64,000 nt of DNA, taken from Prorocentrum cordatum. Its lineage: Eukaryota; Sar; Dinophyceae; Prorocentrales; Prorocentraceae. The stretch is from assembly GCA_963575745.1 (NCBI GenBank), contig CAUYUJ010000754.1, positions 45,769-109,768 of the forward strand. The letters are read 5' to 3'. The first letter of the stretch is position 1. Each line of letters opens with the position of its first letter. The translations under genes and the position numbers were made by a program. A model generated the notes under the pieces. That model ran no database searches, was not told where the DNA came from, and saw nothing but the letters and a program-made list of their open reading frames with translations. Shown here piece after piece: positions 23,352 to 35,345 of the stretch.

Positions 23352-23665
23352 CCCACAACGCCTGGGTACACCACAATGCTCGCGTGTACCACAGCGCTTG
23401 TGTACACCACAGCGCCTGCGTACACCGCAACAGCCGTGTGCAACGCAGCGCCTGTGTACACCACAGTGCTTGCGTGTACCACAACGCCGGTGTACACTAC
23501 AGCGAATGTGTACACCGCAGCAGCCATGTGCAACACAGCGCCTATCTACACCACAATGCTTACGTGCACCGCAGGGCCTGTGCACACCACAGCGCCTGTC
23601 TACACTACAGCATCCGCGTGCAACGCAGCGCTGGTGTACACAAGAGTGCCTGCGTGCACAGGACA
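23352..23665 (-). repeat. 18-bp tandem array, left arm of copy B
   Basis: About 17 units of the reverse complement of GGTGTACACAGGCGCTGT, led by AGCATGTGGGTGGCGATC as in copy A. Confidence 0.85.
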
Positions 23666-23937
23666 GGTAGAAGGAGCATGTCGGTGAGGATCTGCTGCGG
23701 ACAGCTAAGCGCCATGCCAGGGAAGTGTTGTTAATAGAATGCAACGGTTTTCCCTCCTCCCTCCTCCACCTCCGCCTCCTTCTCCTTTTCCCGCTCCTCC
23801 TCCTCCTCTTCCTCCTCGTCTTCCTCCTCCTCGTCGTCCTCCTCCTCCCTGACCCTTCCCCCTGTCGTGCGGGTTGGCACTACAGCGCACGTGCGCGTCT
23901 CAGCGTGCACCGCAGAATGGTCTATTCACTGGTGCCG

Positions 23938-24185
23938 TGCTGACTGCACGCAGGCATTGTGGTGTACACTGGTGCCGTGTTGCACACGGCTGATGTGGTG
24001 TGCACAGGTGCTCTGGTGTACACAAGCGCTGTGGTGCCAGCAGGCACCGTGGCACACACTGGCGCTGTGATGCACGCAGCTGCTGTGGTGTACATAGGCG
24101 GTGTGGTGTACACAGACGCTGTGGTGCACGCAGGAACTATGGTGTACACAGGCATTGCGGTGCAAATCGCCACCGACATGCTGCT
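23938..24185 (+). repeat. 18-bp tandem array, right arm of copy B (short)
   Basis: About 13-14 units in the orientation opposite to the left arm, ending with GCCACCGACATGCTGCTG. Confidence 0.85.
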
Positions 24186-24329
24186 GCTACCCGTTCTGGG
24201 CGACTCCTAAGCATTCCCAGACCCCGCCGGCGCGAAACGTGACGTCATCGGCCCCCTCCACCCACCCCAAGATGATTGCCGTCATCGGCCTGGAACTTAC
24301 AAAAAAACAGGCTCCAGCTGCGTCCGCGC

Positions 24330-24417
24330 GCACGACGACGATGAGCGACGAGCAACGAGCGACGAGCGACGAGCGACGAGCGACGAGCGACAACGACGAC
24401 GACGACGACGATGCAGA

Positions 24418-24454
<37 letters not shown>

Positions 24455-24460
24455 TGCGGA
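24330..24460. repeat. GAGCGAC and ACG repeats in copy B
   Basis: GACGAGCGACGA units lead into interrupted ACG/GGC triplets, then ACACCTATGCGGA-type 15-bp repeats to about 24505. The same order occurs in copies A and C. Confidence 0.8.
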
Positions 24461-24954
24461 CCAGACTACTACGCGGACACCTACGCGGACACCTATGCGG
24501 ATCACGATGCGAACGGCGGCAGTGCCCGGAACGCACTGGAGGGGGGAGCGTTACGTCATAGGGGGGGGCCGGGGGCCATGACGCCCGTCATGCCCCAAAC
24601 AATCAAGAAACGGGCCTTGCATCCCGAAGGACGCGTCGACAAACTCGAGGTTGTGCCGTTGGCAACCGAGTGGACAGTAAGATGCATGCAGGAACAAATC
24701 CAGCAAGAAGCGGAGACGGAGCAGGACGAGGGGGTGCAACAACGGGAGCAAAGAGGAGGAGCAGAAAAGGCGGAGGATGAGGGTAGGACCGGGGATGCAA
24801 TGGGGACTGGGGGAACCACTACGCAGACGACGACGAAGGCTCTGGCTGCAACGGCCGATCCTCCGCGGCGCGGACGCTCGGGACCCAGGACGCGGGCAGC
24901 GCCGGCACAGGCGGCAGCGGGCTGCACGGGGACGGGGAAGGCACGAGCGCCAGC

Positions 24955-25097
24955 TGTACACCTACGACCTACACCGATCCTGGCAGGCCAATCCTGGGCC
25001 CAGGGTTGGTGTATGCGCCCTCCTGGCTTGGGCAGGGAAGCGTATGCTCTGATCCTGGGCCCAGGATGGGCCTGGCCGGGATCGGTGTAGGTGTACA
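24955..25097. repeat. Long inverted repeat (44-50-bp arms, 49-bp loop)
   Basis: Left arm 24955-25004 begins TGTACACCTAC and ends CCTGGGCCCAGG. Right arm 25054-25097 begins CCTGGGCCCAGG and ends GTGTAGGTGTACA. The arms are nearly perfect complements apart from a 6-base insertion and a few mismatches. Both ends of each arm carry further palindromes (TGTACA, CCTGGGCCCAGG). Confidence 0.85.
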
Positions 25098-25099
25098 TT

Positions 25100-25875
25100 T
25101 GGCGCCCTCCGATCCGGCGCCGGTTTCCCTCGGTCAGAAGCCAGCCAAGTCCAAAGCTGGCCGAGCCCGAAGCCGGCCTCAGGGTCCAAAGCCAGCCAGG
25201 TCCGAAGCCGGCTGGCCTCTCCATCCATCCCTCCCTCGTCGTCTCTTCCTCCCTCCCTTTTTTCCCCCCACTCGCCCCATTCTTCCTTCTGCCCCCCCGA
25301 GGCCTCACTGGAGGGGCGAAATACAGCCAGGAGGGGCAAGGGCGCCCAAACGAGGCCGAGCCCGCGGCGTACATCGAGAACTCGTTCGACACCAGGAGCT
25401 CGGAGCTGCCGCAGAACAGCGAGGCCACCTGAGCGACGAAAAGGAACGGGTCTTACGCAAGATGGCATACAGCCATCGTGCAACCATCAGGAACGCATAA
25501 GAAGGAAAGAACAGGTTCTTCTGGCCACGGCGGGCCTAAGTCACAAACAGCTTCCACTTCATAAAGCTGTGGAACGGCCCGAAAGCACGAGCCCCTCCTG
25601 AGCCCAAAGTGGTCATTCCATCAGGGTCTTGGCTGTAGCGACCGTACGCCGCGGCTTAGGCGGGGCGCTAGCGTGGCACACCGCGTGCAGAAGAGAGCAC
25701 TTACGCGCGACCTTACGCGGGCAGCTTACGCGCGACTGTCCGCGCAGTCGAACCCGTTTTCCTGCGTCGCTCACCTGGGGGTCCGGGCGCCCAAAGAAGT
25801 CGGGCGCTGCCAGGGGCGCCCCTGGAGGACCCAGGAGGGAGAAGAAGGCGGATGCGGAGGGAAAAAGACAACGAG
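25100..25875. other. Unique DNA with short CCAAAGCTGGCC repeats
   Basis: 25135-25220 contains several CCAAAGCTGGCC or CCGAAGCCGGC units of about 16 bases. The remainder has no supported gene. Confidence 0.5.
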
Positions 25876-25877
25876 AA

Positions 25878-26052
25878 CCATGACCCAGACTTCACGCAGA
25901 AACGTCGGTGTCGATTTGGTCATCGTCTATATTGGTCGTCTTTTACTCGTGGATCATCATCGCGAATCGGCGACGGTCAGCATGGACCATGACCGTGGTA
26001 ATTGCCGACAAGATCCCGCGACATCTTGGTCATGGTCATCGTGTTTCTTCGA
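25878..26052 (+). repeat. Dispersed 175-bp repeat, copy 1
   Basis: Matches 46320-46507 in the same orientation. Shared blocks include TCGTCTATATTG against CCGTCTATATTG, CTCGTGGATCA, TCGCGAATCGGCGA, CAAGATCCCGCGACA and CTTGGTCATGGTCA. Two plus-strand frames are conserved in both, so it could be a decayed coding repeat or a SINE-sized element. Confidence 0.7.
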
Positions 26053-26059
26053 TTGTGGA

Positions 26060-26580
26060 TGGAGGGAGAGAAGGGAGGAGAGAAGAGGAAGGAAGGAGGA
26101 AGGGGGGGCGGGGAGCTGGGCCCGCCTTGAACAGGCGCGCGGGCGCTGGCCATGCGATGTGCTCCTCCTGGGCACGGTCAGCGGCACCGTGATCTGCTAC
26201 AAACGGCACCGTGCACACCGTGCTCACGCCGCCCAGCTGCTGCTGCTTCTGCTCCGCTGCTGCTCCTTTGCTGTCAATCCTCCTTTGCTGTCAATCCTTT
26301 GCTGTCAATCCTCCCCCCTTACCTCCTTACCTGCCTGCGGATGAAGGGTCCACTGAGGGCCTCCGAAAAGGGGAGGGAAAGAAAAGCCGAGCCGCCTCCA
26401 TCAAGGGAGGTTTGTCAACCCACGACGCGGGCGCCAGCCCGCCGAGGTCCGCGACAGGAGACGGCTCCGTCACCTGCAAAACAAAAATGGTACACCTCCA
26501 AGGGCAAGGAGCCCGCTGCTCCACAGAGTGCTGGGTCTGGCTCAACAGATGGGCCAAGGAATCTTGATGAGCCTGCTTGG
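26060..26580. other. Unique sequence without a recognisable gene
   Basis: Mixed DNA with a TTTGCTGTCAATCC motif repeated three times near 26265-26315. No supported coding frame. Confidence 0.45.
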
Positions 26581-26581
26581 C

Positions 26582-27000
26582 CTAGGCGGAACGGGCCTTG
26601 GCCTCCTCCTGGCGATTTCCCTTGGCCGCTGCCCCGTAAAGGGTCGGCGCCTGCTTGACCAGGGAAGCTAAAATAGCCAGGAGGGAATCCAGGACCTGGG
26701 AGCACAGATTATCAGCCCGGAGCACTTCCCGACGTTTCTCCAAAGGAACCTGGGCCAAACGCGCTCCTTCCTCCTCCGCCTTGTCAGCCAATCGATTCGC
26801 TTGCCAGTCGATTGGGTCGTAAGCGAACGCTTGGGCGTGCTCAAAGGAGTTAAATGCGACCTGATCTTGCGAACTGTAAGTGTCCGTTGTCCAACAGCTG
26901 CACAAAAATCGGCCCGAAGCTGCCCCGCTCCAATGCCCGAAACAACACCCGCATTATATAACACAACTGACTGGCCCAATAGTGCCCTGGGCGGCACGGG
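26582..27000 (-). pseudogene. RNase H-like C-terminal fragment of a LINE-type element
   Basis: One minus-strand frame reads YNAGVVSGIGAGQLRADF, then TLTVRKIRSHLT. A second frame continues YDPIDWQANRLADKAEEEGA with a helical tail (LEKRREVLRADNL). NxGVV, the K-x-x-SH segment and DW-x-AN-x-x-AD-x-A correspond to successive RNase H family elements. A frameshift near 26870 separates the two parts, and no reverse transcriptase adjoins it, so this is a broken fragment. The assignment rests on motif pattern only. Confidence 0.5.
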
Positions 27001-27269
27001 TGATAGCATATAAGTATGCTGCCGGGACCGTCTGCCGATCACCTGGCATGGGACCTAGTCCCCAGGCCAAGTGCTGGGCTCCGCGGAGAATGACAATTAT
27101 TCACTGCGTGGAGCTCCCCATATGTGCATCTACTCGCATGGACCTGTCCGCCGTGAATGTCTAGGCGCAAGAGCTTTCGAATATTAACGGGCTTCAGTTG
27201 TGACGGTCTGGACATCAATCTAACTGCGAATGAATTGGAGTGTGAATGAGCCTCAGTAGTACGAGCGCG

Positions 27270-27370
27270 TCTCTGTGCATGAGCCTGGGGCCTCCTGGGG
27301 CCTCCTGAAACCTACTGGGGCTTCCTGGGGTCTCCAGGAGCCTCTTGGGACCTCCTGGGACCTCCTAGGA
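27270..27370 (-). repeat. GGGGCCTCCT 10-bp repeat, inverted CAAGA/GGCC type
   Basis: CCTGGGGCCT units on a 10-base rhythm. The composition is that of the CAAGA/GGCC family in reverse orientation. Confidence 0.7.
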
Positions 27371-27376
27371 AGGTTT

Positions 27377-27645
27377 CGTGCCCCAGGAGAGGCGCAATCT
27401 ATAGCAACAGACGTACATAAAACATTGCGGATTAGAGCCACAGGAGAAGGGCAATCTATAGGAACACGCGTAAAACACCAAGGACTCGTGCCCCAGGAGA
27501 GGCCCAATACATAGGAACATGAGTAAAACATTTAGGATTGTGTACACAGGAGAAGGACCATCTATAGAAACATACGTAGAACATCAAAGAATCGTGCTCC
27601 AGGTGAGGCCCAATCGATAGGAGCATACGTAACACACATGGGATT
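27377..27645 (+). repeat. 53-bp tandem repeat, five copies
   Basis: CGTGCCCCAGGAGAGGC and variants start at 27377, 27434, 27487, 27540 and 27593, spaced 57, 53, 53 and 53 bases. Each unit continues with CAATCTATAGGAACA and then GTAAAACA. Confidence 0.88.
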
Positions 27646-27915
27646 GGAGCCACTCCTGTTGCCTTCTGAGGCCTCCTGCTCCTGGGGCCTCTCGGGGCCT
27701 CCTGTTGCCTTCCGAGGCCTCCTGGCGCTTCCTGTTGCCTCCTGGGGCCTCCTGTGGTTTCCCGAGGCCTTCTGGAGCTTCCTGGGGCCTCCTGGAGCCT
27801 CTTGGGACATCCTGTGGCCTCTTGAGTCTTTCTGTGGCCTCCTGATGCCTCCTGGGACCTCATGTGGTCTCCTGGGGCCTCCTGGAGCCTGTTGGGGCCT
27901 CCTGTGGCATCCTGA
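27646..27915 (-). repeat. GGGGCCTCCTG repeat block
   Basis: Continues the 27270-27370 type (GGGGCCTCCTGTTGCCTTC, then GAGGCCTCCTGG and so on). It is split from the first block by the 53-bp array. Confidence 0.75.
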
Positions 27916-27954
27916 GAAGAATCTGCGCCCACGAGCCTGGCCACCAAAACAAGC

Positions 27955-28790
27955 AAACCGATCGAGACATCCTCAAAATCTGGCCCACCTGGGGGGTGAA
28001 AATGAGCGCCTCGCTCGAGACATCCTCCAAATCTGCTCCGAAAGCGAAGGATGTTGGGCCCAGAAACAAGCAAACCGCCTGAGACATCCCCACAAAATGG
28101 CCGCGAACGAGCCCGTGCAACCACCCCTGGCGGCTCCCCTTAGGGGTGCTGAAATGAGCGCCTCGCTCGAGACATCCTCCAAATCTGCTCCGAAAGCGAA
28201 GGATGTTGGGCCAGAAACAGCAAACCGCCTGAGACATCCCCACAAAATGGCCGCGAACGAGCCCGTGCAACCACCCCTGGCGGCTCCCCTTAGGGGTGCT
28301 GAAATGAGCGCCTCGCTCGAGACATCCTCCAAATCTGCTCCGAAAGCGAAGGATGTTGGGCCCAGAAACAAGCAAACCGCCTGAGACATCCCCACAAAAT
28401 GGCCGCGAACGAGCCCGTGCAACCACCCCTGGCGGCTCCCCTTAGGGGTGCTGAAATGAGCGCCTCGCTCGAGACATCCTCCAAATCTGCTCCGAAAGCG
28501 AAGGATGTTGGGCCCAGAAACAAGCAAACCGCCTGAGACATCCCCACAAAATGGCCGCGAACGAGCCCGTGCAACCACCCCTGGCGGCTCCCCTTAGGGG
28601 TGCTGAAATGAGCGCCTCGCTCGAGACATCCTCCAAATCTGCTCCGAAAGCGAAGGATGTTGGGCACAGAAACAGGCAAACCGCCTGAGACATCCCCACA
28701 AAATGGCCGCGAACGAGCCCGTGCAAACACCCCTGGCGGCTCCCCTTAGGGGTGCTGAAACCAGCGCCCCGCCTGAGACATCCTCACAAT
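27955..28790 (+). repeat. 152-bp tandem repeat, about 5.5 copies
   Basis: GAGACATCCCCACAAAATGG starts at about 28081, 28231, 28383, 28535 and 28687: one spacing of 150, then 152 three times. Each unit holds a second GAGACATCC start 87 bases on, so it is built from an 87-bp and a 65-bp part. Since 152 is not a multiple of three, the frame shifts each unit, which argues against coding. Inner copies are nearly identical and the edge copies are diverged. Confidence 0.93.
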
Positions 28791-28811
28791 CTGCTCTCCA
28801 AGCGTGAGAAA

Positions 28812-29046
28812 GTCTGTTTATGTGTACGTCTGGGTATGAGTAAGTCTGAGTATGAGTAATACTGTGTATGTGTAAGTCTGGGTATGAGTAAGTCTGTGTA
28901 TGAGTACGTCTGGGTGTGAGTAAGTCTGTGTATGAGTAAGTCTGTGTATGAATATGTCTGAGTGTGAGTAAGTCTGAGTATGAGTAGGTCTGAGTATGAG
29001 TAAGTCTGAGCATGAGTAAGTCTGAGTATGAGTAGGTCTGAGTATG
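28812..29046 (+). repeat. 16-bp tandem repeat (GTCTGAGTATGAGTAA)
   Basis: About 14-15 units of GTCTGAGTATGAGTAA with substitutions, directly after the 152-bp array. A minus-strand Thr/Tyr/Ser/Leu frame crosses it but comes from the unit. Confidence 0.93.
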
Positions 29047-29301
29047 AGGAAAGAGGAGGAGGGGAGGAGGAAGGAGGAGGGAGGAGAAGGAGTAGGAGGC
29101 GTCCAAGTAATAACAAGAACCCCATCTTAGGATATGGGGAAAAACCCAGCCGCAGCGTCTCAACCTAGGGTCCTCGCTCTCCTCCCCGCCCGCCCCGTCC
29201 GAACCAATCACGCACCCCAAGTCAAGCTGGAAATAATCAAGTCGGAGATGCGGACCGCGGCGATCCGTGCCCTGGATGAGAGTACAACAATGCTGTCCCC
29301 T

Positions 29302-29428
29302 CCTCCTCCTCCTCCTCCTCCTCCTCCTCCTCCTCCGCCTCCGCCTCCGCCTCCCCCTCCCCCTCCTCCTCCTCCTCCTCCTCCTCCTCCTCCTCCTCCT
29401 CCTCCTCCTCCTCCTCCCCCTTTCGCTC
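29302..29428. repeat. CCT microsatellite
   Basis: Nearly pure CCT with CCG interruptions. It lies inside a plus-strand frame (29134-29604) whose N-terminal part (VKLEIIKSEMRTAAIRAL) looks somewhat protein-like, but the minus strand is open as well. Confidence 0.95.
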
Positions 29429-29429
29429 C

Positions 29430-30210
29430 TGCTCATTCTCCTCCTCGCCCGCGGAGGGGTGCCTCGGTGAGTGGGCGGCTCATCGGGGCCTCGGGGGAAT
29501 TAAAGCCCGCTCAGCCGTCCTTCGAGGCGCCGCTGTGGGTCAGGTCGGGTCCTGGGGTGTCAGGTTGTCCAGCGTGGCCGCTCGGGCCACGGAGGGCAAC
29601 GTGACCCTCAGGGCACGGCCTCACCTGCCGCGAAAAAACACCCACTAGCGGGTGGTGGTGGGCGTGGAGGGACTAGACGGCTGGGGTCCTGTCCGCCCCA
29701 GCGCCAGCCTCCGCACCCGGGTCCTCCCGCACCACGAGGTGGTCGGGTGAGGCTCATGGATGCGTGCAACATGGTCCCCCTTGGGCAGGGGGGCATGCAA
29801 TCGTCCTGGGCTCCGCGTAGTCTCGCGCCGGGTGACCCGCCTGTGCGGCCGAGGGAGTTCCAGGGTCCCGACCTGCAGAGGCAGGCGGAGGCGTGGGTCA
29901 GCGTGGGTGAATGGCTTGCGCGCGCAGGAGCGGCGGAGGCGCCGTTGGGGCTGCCTCTTCTTGTCCCTCCCTCCTCTCACCCCCACGCTCCTCCCTCGAC
30001 CCCTGCCCCCAGGTTTTTCAAGGCAGGGCTAGGCGGCCCTGAGGGGGGAGGTCTGTTTAGGAGTAGACAGTGCGGCGTAGCAGTGCCTTGGCAGCTGCTC
30101 CGCCAAGAGGCCTGGGGCTGAGGCCGTCCGACCACTGCCCGCCGCGGCCGCGTGCGCGGGCGTGCCGAGCGGTGCGGCACTCGTTCCACGGGCTGAACAC
30201 GGGTGTTAAA
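29430..30210. other. GC-rich unique DNA, no firm gene
   Basis: Short exon-like pieces can be read on either strand, for example minus-strand VARAATLDNLTPQDPT before a stop near 29545. None has adequate support. Confidence 0.35.
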
Positions 30211-30214
30211 ACTC

Positions 30215-30312
30215 CTCTTTCTCCTTTTCCTCCTCCTCCTCCTGCTCCTCCTCCTTCTCCTCGTCCTCCTCCTCCTCCTGGTCCTCCTCCTCCTCCTCCT
30301 CCTCCACCTCCC
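30215..30312. repeat. CCT microsatellite
   Basis: CCT with GTCC interruptions. It lies immediately downstream (minus strand) of the candidate terminal exon at 30369-30509. Confidence 0.93.
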
Positions 30313-30368
30313 TTTCTTATCCTTCGCATCATTACCCTCACTATTGTCCGCCTACTGGGTTGGGCAAA

Positions 30369-30509
30369 TCAGGCGTCCGCACTCTCCGTAAAGCGCGAGA
30401 GAGGGAGCTCCATGGCATCTTGGAGCAGGGGGGACATGTCGTCCGAGCCGGTGAAGCTCTCCATCGTGTTGTGGCTGTCGAAGCCGATCATACATCCATG
30501 CACGAATCC
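30369..30509 (-). CDS. Candidate terminal exon, 46 residues then stop
   Basis: On the minus strand a pyrimidine tract ending CCTGTCCTGTGCAG is followed at 30509 by GGATTCGTGCATGGATG. In phase it reads GFVHGCMIGFDSHNTM, then ESFTGSDDMSPLLQDAM and ELPLSRFTESADA, ending at TGA (30371-30369). The residue mixture is unlike any repeat-derived frame here, and AG followed by G fits dinoflagellate acceptors. No family recognised; upstream exons were not identified. Confidence 0.45.
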   Translation of the reverse strand, partial: GFVHGCMIGFDSHNTMESFTGSDDMSPLLQDAMELPLSRFTESADA

Positions 30510-31222
30510 CTGCACAGGACAGGGGGGGAGATTTTGCTGTGGCCAGCTGCGCGGCGGACTCGCGCACGGGCTGACGCACAGGGCGCGGAAAATACATCAG
30601 AAAAGGTACAACGCAAAGTACACTGAGGCAGAGAAGAGGTACATAAGAGGGATGAGGAGGAGGGAGGTGGAGAAGAGGGAAGGGAGAGCTTCTGTGGTTG
30701 CTCCCACCCCGCAGGGCGGTAGCCGCCATGCTGCGTGCACCTCCACCCCGCGGGGACTATGGGCCATCGCATCCAGGACCTGTCCCCCAGGAGAACGGAG
30801 GGAAGAGGAAAGACGAGAAGGGAGGATGACGGATGCGGAGGGAGAAGGAGGGAGAAGGAGGGAGAAGGAGGAGGAGGCGGAGGAGGAGGAGCAACCTCAG
30901 CAAGGGCAGAAGCAGGAGGGGCAGGAGGAGCAGTGCAACCGCGGCCAAGCACGGCCTGCAGGCAAATCTGCTGTGGTGGCTATCTCGAGGGGGGGGCCTC
31001 AGGGACGGGGCCGAGGGCGCCCGTATCGAGAGGCTCCTGCCTCAGGAGACGGCACGGCCGACACCACACCCACCCTCCCGGCTCCTCCCTTACCCCTCAT
31101 CGATTCTCGCTCTTCCACCGTCCCCTGCCCCTCCGTCCTCCATCCTTATCCTCCCTCGCTGCTCTCCCGGGACTCCGCCTTAGCATGCCCTCCTTCTCTT
31201 CCTAGTCCTCCTGAATATTGAT
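30510..31222. other. Probable intron or intergenic DNA, GGA-rich in part
   Basis: 30830-30945 is rich in GGA/GGAGAA repeats. No supported coding frame. If the exon at 30369-30509 is real, part of this is its upstream intron. Confidence 0.4.
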
Positions 31223-31223
31223 T

Positions 31224-32090
31224 ATCCTCCTCCTCGTCCTCCTCCTCCTCCTCCTCCTCTTCCATCTCCTCATGCATCCTCACCAAGCCTCCTCCTCCTC
31301 CTCCTCATCATCATCATCATCATCACCACCACCAGCATCGCCGCCGCCGCCCTCGCCGTCGTCATCGTAATCGTCATCGTCATCGTCATCGTGGTCGTCC
31401 TCGACATCGAAATCGTCCCCGTCATCGTAGCCGCCGCTCTTGCACGTCCTTTCTCTGCTCGCCCTTCCTCCTTAACCTGCTCGCCCTTCCTCCATAACCT
31501 TGTCCTTATCACCCTCATTTTCCGTACCCCCCACCCGTCGTCATCAACCTTTTGCTTCTTCGGATCATCTCAATCATACTCCTCTCGTCGTCATATTATT
31601 CCTCCTTCGCCGCCTCCTACTTACCATGTCCCTGATGATGGTCATCAGCATCCTCAACATTCCCATCCTCATGTTCCTTAGCCTCCTCCCATTCTCCTTG
31701 TTCCTCCAGCCATTGGTCAAAGCCTGCTCCTCGCCCTCAACCACCCACTCCCCGCCTCCTCAGCCTCATCCTCCTCCTCCTGCTCGCCATGGTCATCATC
31801 GTCGTCGTGATCATCATCGTCAGCAGCAGCAGCACTATCATCATCATCATCATCATCATCAGCATCGTCGTCATTATCACCATCACCATCATCATCATAT
31901 CACCATCATCATTACCATTATCACCACCAACACCATCATCATCAGCATCATCAGCAGCACCAGAAGCATGATGATCACCCTCGTCATCAGCAGCAACCCC
32001 ATTAGCATCATAATCATCATCAGCCGTATCCTCACAGTCACCATCATCATCAACATCATAAGCATTAGCATCCTCATCTTCATCGTCCTC
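31224..32090. repeat. CCT, CAT and TCG mixed microsatellite
   Basis: CCT at 31224-31305, CAT/TCG at 31305-31420, a less repetitive stretch to about 31780, then CAT/CAG triplets to 32085. Confidence 0.88.
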
Positions 32091-32149
32091 GTTATCCGAG
32101 AAAGCGCGTTTCATGGGCGCTCGACTTGGGAACATTCGGCAGCGCGTTT

Positions 32150-32460
32150 CAAACCGGGGAGTGGCACCCCCCAACACTCGGCGCCGTCGATCAAAACCAG
32201 GGGGACTCCCCTCCCCCAAACCCCCCCGCTCCCGAACCCCCCCCCCTCCCAAAGTGGGGGGTTCAAAACCTCCCCCCCTTTGTCGCCGGCGCTGGCGCCG
32301 GCGCCAAAGGGGACGCAGCGACGATGACCAGAACCAGCTCAAGGGGAGGAGGGTTCAAACCCCCCCCCATGGCGTCGGAGCCGGCGCGGGCGCTGGCGGC
32401 GGCCAGCAGCGCCGGCGCTCGCGCCGCCGACAGCGGGGACGCAGCGACGATTACCACCAC
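32150..32460. repeat. G-run/C-run modules with GGTTCAAA cores
   Basis: GGGGGGTTCAAAACCTCCCC (about 32262) and GGAGGGTTCAAACCCCCCC (about 32350) flank CGCCGGCGCTGGCGCCGGCG. GCGCCAAAGGGG is shared with the module at 4425-4560. It borders the ACC array on its left. Confidence 0.65.
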
Positions 32461-32970
32461 TACCACCACCACCACTACCACCACCACCACCGCCTCAACC
32501 CACCACCACCACCACCAACCCACCACACAACCACCACCACCACCACCACAGCCACCACCACCACCACAACCAACACCACCACCACAATTCACCATCACCA
32601 CCACCACTACAAAAACCCACCACCACTACCACCGCCACCACAATCTAGCACACCACCACCACCACTCCCTCAACCAACACCACTACCAGCAGCACAGCCC
32701 ACTACCACCACCACAAACCACCACACCACCACCACCACCACCACCGCCACCACCACCACCAGCACCACCTCCACAAACCAACGCCAGCACCACAACCCAC
32801 CACCACCACCACCACAAACCACTACCACACCACCACCAAACCACCACCACCACCACCACCACAACCCACCACCACCACCATCACCACCACAAACCACCAC
32901 CACACCAAGACCAAACCACCACAACCACCACCACCGCCACCACCACCACCACCACCACAACCCACCACAA
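32450..32970. repeat. ACC microsatellite
   Basis: ACC triplets with CAA and ACA interruptions. Pro/Thr, His and Trp/Val frames are repeat translations. Confidence 0.95.
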
Positions 32971-33119
32971 ACACCACCGTCGTCCTCGTCGACGCTCCCC
33001 GCCGCCGCCGCCCGCCGCCGCAGGCGCCGGCGCCGGCCCAGAAAAGGAAATCGTCGTCCCCGCCGCCGCCGCCAGCCGCCCGCCGACGCAGGCGCCAGCC
33101 CGAGGAGAGAGGAAAGGTA

Positions 33120-33205
33120 GGGAGGGTGGGGGGGGTTCGACCCCCCCCCCCTCCGTCACGGGAGAGGGGGGGGGGGTTCGAACCCCCCCCCCTCCATCCA
33201 GGGGA
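33120..33205. repeat. Two G-run-TTCGAA-C-run modules
   Basis: GGGGGTTCGACCCCCCCC and GGGGGGTTCGAACCCCCC occur 45 bases apart, each followed by CTCC and a downstream GGGA or GGGG. They lie directly before the largest CAT array. Confidence 0.75.
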
Positions 33206-33235
33206 GCCCTCCTCCAAGCGAGAACGCGCTCTTTC

Positions 33236-35345
<2,110 letters not shown>

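Larger units (their letters stand above)
23179..24616. mobile_element. Foldback-type element, copy B (internally deleted)
   Basis: Ends match copy A: GAGCGCGTTTCTTTATCATC with ATGACGGGCGTCATGG on the left, and TTACGTCATAGG with ATGACGCCCGTCAT and CAAGAAACGGGCC on the right. Relative to copy C the left repeat lacks the TATGACGTAAC segment, and the spacer jumps from AGAATGGTCTATT directly into the right array. Both the spacer and the right array are therefore shortened. It carries no protein gene. Confidence 0.75.

Noticed and set aside
27955-28790. CRISPR-like array (regular repeats of constant length)
   Set aside because: Repeats are head-to-tail with no unique spacers, and the DNA is eukaryotic.
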